Shown one piece after another: positions 5,828-11,566 of a DNA stretch of 11,566 nt (positions are counted from its first letter, which is position 1; every line of letters begins with the position of its first letter). The stretch comes from Chrysiogenales bacterium (GTDB lineage: Bacteria; Acidobacteriota; Aminicenantia; UBA2199). The DNA lies in the NCBI GenBank assembly GCA_004525465.1, contig SPCN01000049.1, positions 1-11,566 of the forward strand, in the 5' to 3' direction. Position numbers and translations under genes: made by a program. The notes under the pieces were generated by a model, which was not told the origin of the DNA, ran no database searches, and saw only the letters and a list, made by a program, of their open reading frames with translations.

Positions 5828-8455
5828 GTGGAAATGAATATGGAAAAAGCATATGACCATTTACAGACCGAATGCGACTGGTACCGTCGCTGGGAAGAGA
5901 ACAGCCTGTTCACTCCCTCCGACCATGACCCCGGTATTCCTTTTTCGATCATCCTGCCTCCCCCCAATGTGACCGGTTCGCTGCACATCGGCCATGCCCT
6001 TACCCTTTCCCTACCCGACATCATCGTGCGCCGAAAAAAAATGCAGGGTTTCAACGTGCTGTGGCTGCCCGGGGTCGATCATGCCGGCATCGCCACCCAG
6101 ATGATGGTGGAAAAAAATCTGAAAAAAGAAAAGGGACTGAGTAAAGAGGATCTGGGCCGTGAACAATTCCTGCAGTTGGTCTGGGAGTGGAAAAACGCTT
6201 CGCAACAGAAGATCGTGAGTCAGATCAAGAAACTGGGGTTGGCGCTGGATTGGAGCCGGATGAAATTCACCTTGAGCGACGAGATGCAGCAGGTGGTCAA
6301 GAAAGTTTTCGTCAAGCTTTATCGGGAAGGAAAAATTTATCAGGGAACCTATATGGTGAATCGCTGTCCCAGCTGCAAAACGGTTCTTTCCGACCTGGAA
6401 GTGGAACACAAGGAGGTCCATGGCCGCCTGACCTATATCCGCTACCCGTTGCGCCAGGAACCGGGGCGCTGGGTGGTGGTGGCCACCACCCGGCCGGAAA
6501 CCATGCTCGGCGATGTGGCGGTGGCCGTCCACCCCAAAGATGCCCGTTACAAGAAATTGATCGGCCAGGAAATCCTCCTGCCGCTGACCGGCCGGGCCAT
6601 TCCCCTGGTCGGCGATGATGACGTGGACAGGGACTTCGGCACCGGGGCGGTAAAGGTCACTCCGGCTCACGACCCGGCCGATTTCAAGATCGCCCTGAAA
6701 CACCACCTGGAAAAGATCGTGGTCATCGACGAACTGGCGCGCATGACCGGTCCCATTCCGGAAAAATACATTGGCTTGGACCGCTTCGCCTGCAGGAATC
6801 AAGTGCTGAACGATCTGCGCGCATTGGCAATGATTGAAAAAGAGGAAGATTATACCCACAATGTCGGCCATTGCCAGCGCTGTGAGACCGTGGTCGAACC
6901 GAATATTTCCCGGCAATGGTTCTTGAAAACCGCGGAATTGGCCCCGCCGGCCATACGGGCGGTCGTGGAAAACCAGATCGTTTTCATCCCCGACAAGTGG
7001 AAGAAGGTATATTACAACTGGATGGAAAATATCCAGGATTGGTGCATTTCCCGGCAATTGTGGTGGGGGCATCGCATCCCGGCCTACTATTGCCGGGATT
7101 GCCAGGAAGTGGTGGTGGCCGAAGAAGATCCCGGCCGCTGCCCCCATTGCGCCGGCGCGCGGCTGGTCCAGGATGAAGATGTACTGGATACCTGGTTCTC
7201 ATCGGCCCTGTGGCCGTTCACCACTCTGGGCTGGCAGGACGACAGCCCTGATTTTAAAACCTTCTATCCAACTTCCATTATGGCTACGGCCTTCGACATC
7301 ATTTTTTTCTGGGTGGCGCGCATGATCATGATGGGAATCCATTTCGGCGGCGCGGTTCCTTTCCGCGAAGTGCTGATCAATGGTTTGATCCGCGATGAAA
7401 AAGGCCAGAAGATGAGCAAGACCAAGAACAACGCCGTGGATCCGCTGGACATCATCCGAGAATACGGCGCCGATGCCCTGCGTTTCACCCTGGCCATCCA
7501 GGCGGTACCGGGCATGGACATCTCCCTTTCCATCAGCCGCATAAAAGGTTACAAGGCCTTTGCCAACAAGATCTGGAACGCTTCCCGCTATGTTATCATG
7601 AACCTGAAAGGAGACGAGGAACTGGCGATCGATGCCAGCCGCATCAGCGATACCGACAAATGGGTTCTGCACTTGCTGAACACCACGGTGGAAAAGGTGA
7701 ACCGTTGTTTTGACGATTACCGCATGTACGAAGCCGCGGACCTGATATACCATTTCCTCTGGGATGAATACTGCGACTGGTACCTGGAGTTTTCGAAAAG
7801 TGATTTGGCCAGCCCTCAGACCCGTTCGGTTCTTAAGCTGACCCTTTTCAAGATCCTGCAGCTGCTGCACCCCTTCATGCCGTTCATCAGCGAGGAGATC
7901 TACCAAAAGATCAGAACCGACAAGGAATTCCTGCTGCAGACGGAATTTCCGGCCTTTAGCAAAGACTTTGTTTTTTCCCAAGCCCATGCCGCGATCGAGA
8001 CATTGAAAAAAGTGGTGGCCGAAACCAGAAAAACCAGGACGGAAAACCGCATCGAACCCAATAAAAAAATCCCGATCTTTCTTAAATGCGAGGCGGCTGC
8101 GGAAAAAAAACACCTGGAAAAGCACTTGAAATATTTCGATTTTCTCAGCCGCAGCCTGCAGACGGAGATCGTCTCCGATCTGTCGGTGCTGCCGAAAGGT
8201 TTCCGGGGCGTGAGCCAGCATTGGGAGATTCTGCTCCCCTTTGTCAGCGACCAGGATCGCCAGCAGGAATTGCAGAGACTGAGCGCTGAACATGACAAAT
8301 TGAGCAAGCTGATCGGTCAGATGGAAGGCAAATTGAGCGGCGGCGGATTTGCTGAAAAGGCCCCGGTCGAGATCATCCAGAATTTTAAAAAGAACCTGCA
8401 GGAATACATTGAAAAAAAGGCAAAAATAAGCAAGACCATTGATGATCTTTCCTGA
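5828..8455 (+). CDS. valS: Valyl-tRNA synthetase
   Basis: 875 residues, the normal length. It attaches valine to tRNA-Val in the cytoplasm and edits mischarged threonine. The class I signatures are HIGH at 53-56 in PPPNVTGSLHIGHAL and KMSKT at 528-532. The segment GVDHAGIATQ and the editing-domain motif TTRPETMLGDVAVAVHP identify it as ValRS rather than IleRS. Cys pairs CPSC, CQRC, CRDC and CPHC look like zinc-binding knobs. Residues of about 810-875 form the C-terminal coiled coil that contacts tRNA in this family. The KMSKS serine is Thr and the following residues are KNN, a mild variation. Three in-frame starts are possible (GTG 5828, ATG 5834, ATG 5840); GGAG at 5814-5817 best suits the GTG, with a 10-base gap. 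No T-box leader fits in the 24-base gap upstream, so regulation probably comes from the upstream promoter. Confidence 0.98.
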   Translation: MEMNMEKAYDHLQTECDWYRRWEENSLFTPSDHDPGIPFSIILPPPNVTGSLHIGHALTLSLPDIIVRRKKMQGFNVLWLPGVDHAGIATQMMVEKNLKKEKGLSKEDLGREQFLQLVWEWKNASQQKIVSQIKKLGLALDWSRMKFTLSDEMQQVVKKVFVKLYREGKIYQGTYMVNRCPSCKTVLSDLEVEHKEVHGRLTYIRYPLRQEPGRWVVVATTRPETMLGDVAVAVHPKDARYKKLIGQEILLPLTGRAIPLVGDDDVDRDFGTGAVKVTPAHDPADFKIALKHHLEKIVVIDELARMTGPIPEKYIGLDRFACRNQVLNDLRALAMIEKEEDYTHNVGHCQRCETVVEPNISRQWFLKTAELAPPAIRAVVENQIVFIPDKWKKVYYNWMENIQDWCISRQLWWGHRIPAYYCRDCQEVVVAEEDPGRCPHCAGARLVQDEDVLDTWFSSALWPFTTLGWQDDSPDFKTFYPTSIMATAFDIIFFWVARMIMMGIHFGGAVPFREVLINGLIRDEKGQKMSKTKNNAVDPLDIIREYGADALRFTLAIQAVPGMDISLSISRIKGYKAFANKIWNASRYVIMNLKGDEELAIDASRISDTDKWVLHLLNTTVEKVNRCFDDYRMYEAADLIYHFLWDEYCDWYLEFSKSDLASPQTRSVLKLTLFKILQLLHPFMPFISEEIYQKIRTDKEFLLQTEFPAFSKDFVFSQAHAAIETLKKVVAETRKTRTENRIEPNKKIPIFLKCEAAAEKKHLEKHLKYFDFLSRSLQTEIVSDLSVLPKGFRGVSQHWEILLPFVSDQDRQQELQRLSAEHDKLSKLIGQMEGKLSGGGFAEKAPVEIIQNFKKNLQEYIEKKAKISKTIDDLS

Positions 8456-9212
8456 CGATTTCAATAAAATCCATCTTGCCGCTTGCGAATCGACCAGCGA
8501 TTATGTTAGACAGCACCTGTCCCGGCTGGAAGCCGATTTCCCGCTCATGGTCAGCGCCGGCACCCAGCTTTCCGGACACGGCCGCGATGGCCGCGGCTGG
8601 TTCTCTGCGCCGGATCTCGGCATTTACGCCACTTTCGCCTTTCACCTTGCTGCCGGCTCCGGACTGCCCCTTCTGGCCATCACTTCGGGAGTGGCCGTAG
8701 CCGGGATGCTTGCTAGTTGGACCAAGCGGGAGTTCGCCTTGAAATGGCCCAATGACGTTCTGGCCGCCGGAAAAAAAATTGCCGGCATCATCTGTGAAAA
8801 CATAGTCAGGGCGGAAAAAATCACCTGCCTGGTCGGCATCGGCATCAATGTCAACCAACAAGCCGGGGATTTCCCGCCTGATTTGCAGGAGCGGGCCGGT
8901 TCGCTGAAAACATTGACCGGCGTGACCTGGCCACTTGCCGAGGGCCGGCTGAGGTTGGCCGCGGCCTTGGCCGCCAGGCTGAAAAATTTAGAAAACGGCA
9001 AGTCAGCCGGGATTCTCCGCCAGGCCAGGCGTTTGAGCCGATCCTATTTGCGGCGGCAGATATCTTTTAATTACCAGGGACAAATTTTGCGGGGGGAATT
9101 TTGCGGTCTGGCCGCGGACGGCGCTTTGCTGCTGAAAGTGGCCGGTCAAGAGACAAAATTTTTTTACAGCGGCGAATGGCTTGAGCGACAAGAACTGCCG
9201 GCTGCGGATTAG
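8442..9212 (+). CDS. birA: Biotin--[acetyl-CoA carboxylase] ligase, catalytic-only form
   Basis: 256 residues from the ATG at 8442 (an in-frame TTG at 8439 is the alternative). It makes biotinyl-5'-AMP and transfers biotin to the carrier lysine of carboxylases. The biotin-loop motif reads GHGRDGRGW at 45-53 in place of the common GRGRRGRxW. The loop Arg48 that corresponds to E. coli Arg118 is kept, while the earlier Arg is His46. KWPND with catalytic Lys101, KIAGII and VGIGINVN follow, then the small C-terminal SH3-like domain (FCGLAADGALLLKV). The N-terminal winged-helix DNA-binding domain of E. coli BirA is absent, so it is a class I enzyme without repressor function. It overlaps the end of valS by 14 bases and has no good Shine-Dalgarno site, which suggests translational coupling. 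Confidence 0.95.
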   Translation: MIFPDDFNKIHLAACESTSDYVRQHLSRLEADFPLMVSAGTQLSGHGRDGRGWFSAPDLGIYATFAFHLAAGSGLPLLAITSGVAVAGMLASWTKREFALKWPNDVLAAGKKIAGIICENIVRAEKITCLVGIGINVNQQAGDFPPDLQERAGSLKTLTGVTWPLAEGRLRLAAALAARLKNLENGKSAGILRQARRLSRSYLRRQISFNYQGQILRGEFCGLAADGALLLKVAGQETKFFYSGEWLERQELPAAD

Positions 9213-9216
9213 AAGA

Positions 9217-9975
9217 TCAGACTTTAAAGATGATATTCAAATGGCAGAGGGTGACCTCGTCCTCTGCGTGCAGTTCATGCTTGACCCCGGTCTGCAGTTT
9301 GTTGCCGTTCAGGAAAGTGCCGTTGATGGCGCCGGGTTCCTCGGAAAGATAGAATTTTCCGTCCTTGAACTGGATCTTGGAATGTTTGCGTGAAATGTAT
9401 TTCTCTTCGTCCTCGTCCGTCAGGTCGATGTCGGGAACGAATCCGGTGGTGTAATCCCGCCGGCCCAAAAAGGTTTGGGTCTTGGTCAGCTGCACCAGGC
9501 GGTTCGAACGCTGAATGATCAAATAGGCTTTGATGTCGGTAGTGATCTTTTCAGAAGTCTGGTCTTCCTTCTTCACTTCCTTGGCATCCGCTTTCTCTTT
9601 TGCAACCGGGGCGGGAATCGGCAGGTCCATCAGGACTGTCTGAATTTTTATATGTTTTTCGCTCAGTTTCTTCAATACTTTCAAGGCAATGTCAGGTGTT
9701 TGCTTGAGCATTTCAGTTAAAGAAATGTAAGGGATCTTGATCATGTCCGCGTCTTCGATGACTTCCACTGTATAGATCGCCTTCTGCTCGTTGTTCAATG
9801 ATTCCTCGCCGAAAAAATCCCCCTTGGTCAGCGTAAGCAGGATCTGACCGCTGTTGTCATTCCTCAGTTGGACCTTGCCTTTGTTGAGAATATAAAAATC
9901 GGCCTGGATATCACCAATTTTATAGATGATGTCGCCGGCCTTGAAGTGGGTGATGAATTTTTTCAATGCTTCCAT
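9217..9975 (-). CDS. Cyclic-nucleotide-binding-fold (CNMP) plus FHA domain fusion protein
   Basis: 252 residues, no signal peptide or membrane segment, probably cytoplasmic. Residues 5-115 match a cNMP-binding beta-roll (FKAGDIIYKIGDIQADFYIL, then GDFFGEESL at 52-60). The Arg that clamps the cyclic phosphate in CRP-like proteins is not present in the segment after FGEE (KAIYTV), so nucleotide binding is doubtful or altered. Residues of about 120-145 are a Lys/Glu-rich linker. Residues 165-252 are an FHA phosphothreonine-binding domain with all usual contacts: GR at 171-172, SRKH at 195-198, NGT at 218-220 and NG at 223-224. It probably acts as a signalling adaptor that recognises a Thr-phosphorylated partner; the partner is unknown. 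It has its own promoter and ends 4 bases from the stop of convergent birA. Confidence 0.92.
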   Translation of the reverse strand: MEALKKFITHFKAGDIIYKIGDIQADFYILNKGKVQLRNDNSGQILLTLTKGDFFGEESLNNEQKAIYTVEVIEDADMIKIPYISLTEMLKQTPDIALKVLKKLSEKHIKIQTVLMDLPIPAPVAKEKADAKEVKKEDQTSEKITTDIKAYLIIQRSNRLVQLTKTQTFLGRRDYTTGFVPDIDLTDEDEEKYISRKHSKIQFKDGKFYLSEEPGAINGTFLNGNKLQTGVKHELHAEDEVTLCHLNIIFKV

Positions 9976-9998
9976 GTTTTTGGTTTGTGTTAAGAAAT

Positions 9999-10027
9999 AT
10001 TTTATTAAAGATATTGTACTTTGTCAA
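9999..10027 (-). promoter_or_regulatory. Near-consensus sigma70-like promoter for the CNMP-FHA gene
   Basis: Minus strand: TTGACA (10027-10022), exactly 17 bases, TAAAAT (10004-9999). The start would lie near 9992, leaving a leader of about 17 bases before the ATG at 9975. No strong Shine-Dalgarno site is visible in it. Confidence 0.7.
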
Positions 10028-10040
10028 TTTTTCCTGCTTT

Positions 10041-10046
10041 TATAAT
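10041..10046 (+). promoter_or_regulatory. Possible -10 box for the GH20-like gene
   Basis: A perfect TATAAT. The best -35 look-alike upstream, TTGTCA at 10021-10026, is only 14 bases away, and no good box lies at 16-18 bases. Recognition by activator assistance or by another sigma factor would be needed. The leader to 10152 would be about 100 bases. Confidence 0.35.
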
Positions 10047-10123
10047 TTTCTTTTTTTAAAAACAACCGTCAGGCGGCACTTGCCAAGTCATGGTTTTTGT
10101 CTTAAAATCACGATGCCAACCTC

Positions 10124-10139
10124 AGCCGGCCGGCTTTTT
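10124..10139 (+). repeat. Palindrome followed by T-run in the leader of the GH20-like gene
   Basis: agccggccggct (10124-10135) is a perfect 12-base palindrome directly followed by more T (through 10139), 12 bases before the ATG at 10152. As RNA it could form only a 4-bp stem with a 4-base loop, so it is a poor terminator; as DNA it could be an operator. If the alternative ATG at 10113 is used, it lies inside the coding region. Confidence 0.35.
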
Positions 10140-10151
10140 GCGGAAAAAGAC

Positions 10152-11566
10152 ATGAAAAATGAATTCGCTTTCCTGTTTCCTAGCCCCAAGAAGGTCCTGG
10201 TCCGCAATGATTTTTTCGATATCCGGGATTTGTGTTTTCCCCTGGAAATATATAAGAAATACGACTTTCTGTTCGATTTTTTTAAGGTCAGGAACAAAAA
10301 CCGCGGCCTGGAAATCATCTTTCAAGAGCACCAGGGCCTGGGCGATGAGGAATACATGCTGGAAAGCGGCCAGAAGCAAATCCTGGCCTTAGCCAATTCA
10401 ATCCGCGGACAATTTTACTCCCTGGCCACTCTGCTGCAGATCCTTGCCTTTTATGGCGACTCCGGACGCATGCCGGTTTTTTCGATTCGCGATGCGCCGG
10501 AAATAGCCATACGGGGATTTGCTCTTGCTGCGGCAGGCGAAGCCATTCCCGTCGCGGCCGAGCTGCAGCGCTTGCTGCTAAAACTGGCCCTGCTGCGATT
10601 CAACCATTTCGCCATGCCGGCAGCCTACGTGGCCGGACTCGAAAAATCCCCTGCGGTTCATTCTCAAAAAGGAACCTTAAGTAGGGTGGAAATGGGTCTC
10701 GTTGCCGCCCGGGCCCGGAAAATGGGCGTGGAATTTTTCCTGTTGCCAGAAGGCGCTGCGCCAGCTCCCGGAAAGGGTAGCGACCGGGCCGGAGCTGAAT
10801 TTTCTCAGGCCAACCTGGAATTTATCAGTTCAGAAGCAAGTAAAAAAAAAATGCAGCCCGACGCCTGGTTCGAAGATTTTTTACAGCGCTGCCAACTTGG
10901 CAAAGCCCATGGGGGGAAAACTCTGGTTTGGGCTGACCGCTTTGCCGATCATCCCGAATGGATTCGAAAAATTCCCCGGGATGTCCTGGTTTTCCAAAGG
11001 AGTCCGAATGCAGGGAGCTACGAAAATTTTAAAAGCAAGGCAATGCCCTTCAAAAAACACCATATCCCGCAGGTACTCAGCCAAACCATCTGGAGCCGGG
11101 ACCGGTTCATTCCAGCCATACGCAGCAGCATGGCCGGCATCAGCGCCGCTTTCCGTGCCGCCAAAGCGGATAAATTAGCCGGGGTCGTGCTGATCGGTTG
11201 TGAGAGCGGGGGGAACGGCTGCCTTCCTGAAGGGAGCGCCTTGCTCCAGTTTGAATCCGGCTGCCTGTTATGGAGTGGGCGGCCGCCCGTTCCCGGGGCC
11301 TTCAGCCGTTGGGCCTTGGGCCGGGATGAAGCCGATTTGTTCCGCGTCTACTCTTTCCTGGCCCAACTGGATCACCAGCTGCCTCATACCCACGGGCAAT
11401 ACTTATTCGAAGACCCGGTTTTCGCCGCTTTTTCCAGGCCGGGCGATCCCAGGGAAATCGAGGCCCACTACCGCAAAGCCGCTTTATATCTGAAAAAAAG
11501 AAAGATCGCCCGCAACGAACTGACCGACTTTTTGAACTTCACCCGGCAGCTGTGCGAATTCATCGC
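10152..11566 (+). CDS. GH20 (beta-N-acetylhexosaminidase)-like protein, apparently degenerate, C-terminus cut by window edge
   Basis: 471 codons are visible with no stop. Residues 1-115 resemble the N-terminal alpha+beta domain of GH20 enzymes (GLGDEEYMLES, then ANSIRGQFYSLATLLQIL). RDAPEIAIRGFAL at 114-124 is the usual entry to the TIM barrel. Further barrel matches are LVWADRF (Trp260, Asp262), KIPRDVLVF, and SSMAGISAAFRAAKADKLAG followed by CESGGNG, where active relatives have a WGDxGH-like motif. The barrel between 121 and 260 seems shorter than usual by several tens of residues. The catalytic Asp-Glu (GxDE) position reads FISSEA at 224-229, keeping Glu228 but with Ser in place of Asp. 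It may be a pseudoenzyme or have a changed specificity. There is no signal peptide, so it is probably cytoplasmic. The start ATG 10152 has GGAAAAAG upstream; an in-frame ATG at 10113 lacks a ribosome site. The assignment is from recalled family patterns. Confidence 0.7.
   Translation, partial: MKNEFAFLFPSPKKVLVRNDFFDIRDLCFPLEIYKKYDFLFDFFKVRNKNRGLEIIFQEHQGLGDEEYMLESGQKQILALANSIRGQFYSLATLLQILAFYGDSGRMPVFSIRDAPEIAIRGFALAAAGEAIPVAAELQRLLLKLALLRFNHFAMPAAYVAGLEKSPAVHSQKGTLSRVEMGLVAARARKMGVEFFLLPEGAAPAPGKGSDRAGAEFSQANLEFISSEASKKKMQPDAWFEDFLQRCQLGKAHGGKTLVWADRFADHPEWIRKIPRDVLVFQRSPNAGSYENFKSKAMPFKKHHIPQVLSQTIWSRDRFIPAIRSSMAGISAAFRAAKADKLAGVVLIGCESGGNGCLPEGSALLQFESGCLLWSGRPPVPGAFSRWALGRDEADLFRVYSFLAQLDHQLPHTHGQYLFEDPVFAAFSRPGDPREIEAHYRKAALYLKKRKIARNELTDFLNFTRQLCEFI

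Noticed and set aside
6011..8464. Two long minus-strand open frames (378 and 421 codons) across valS
   Set aside because: They are antisense to unmistakable ValRS sequence, lack ribosome sites and show no domain pattern.
10702..11178. 158-codon plus-strand open frame in the GH20-like region
   Set aside because: It is out of frame with the continuous 471-codon frame that carries GH20-like motifs, and its own product shows no recognisable pattern.
1..11566. CRISPR array, insertion sequence, attachment site or tRNA gene
   Set aside because: No regularly spaced repeats, transposase-like frames, terminal inverted repeats or tRNA-like cloverleaf sequences were noticed on either strand by eye.

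Overview
The window is about 11.6 kb of ordinary bacterial chromosome with mixed base composition: coding regions are moderately GC-rich and the spacers are clearly AT-rich. No mobile element, CRISPR array, rRNA or tRNA gene was seen. The gene set is an exported S9 peptidase, a stand-alone B12-binding mutase subunit, a membrane-anchored M23 peptidase that begins MKTAKHTRNYSVIIVSDATA, and a receiver protein with a long acidic linker. This resembles Acidobacteriota or Candidatus Aminicenantes (OP8-type) genomes, but that placement is from memory of family distribution and was not tested. The good Shine-Dalgarno sites and several sigma70-like promoters (TTGACA, 17 bp, TANAAT) fit a Gram-negative-style bacterium that makes lipoproteins.

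Layout. Minus strand, 1-4338: an S9 prolyl-oligopeptidase-family peptidase (C-terminus beyond the left edge), a coiled-coil lipoprotein, an M23/LytM-type peptidase and a small cobalamin-binding mutase subunit. Each has its own apparent promoter or a long spacer, so this is a series of separate units rather than one operon. Plus strand, 4457-9212: a receiver-domain protein, then valS (24 bp gap), then birA (14 bp overlap), which look like one transcription unit. A CNMP-FHA fusion gene on the minus strand (9217-9975) converges on birA with only 4 bp between them. It is divergent from the last gene, a glycoside-hydrolase-family-20-like protein (10152 to the right edge) whose barrel appears shortened and whose catalytic Asp-Glu pair is altered.

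How the genes relate. Most functions are housekeeping: valyl-tRNA charging, biotinylation of carboxylases, and propionate/methylmalonyl-CoA metabolism. Biotin ligase and the B12 subunit serve neighbouring steps of the propionyl-CoA to succinyl-CoA route (carboxylase, then mutase), but they are not in one operon. The envelope set (S9 peptidase, lipoprotein, M23 peptidase) fits peptide scavenging and cell-wall remodelling. The three least ordinary proteins are the receiver protein with a disordered linker and a PopZ-like C-terminal helix pair, the CNMP-FHA fusion, and the GH20-like protein. I did not find clear evidence of a new multi-gene system.
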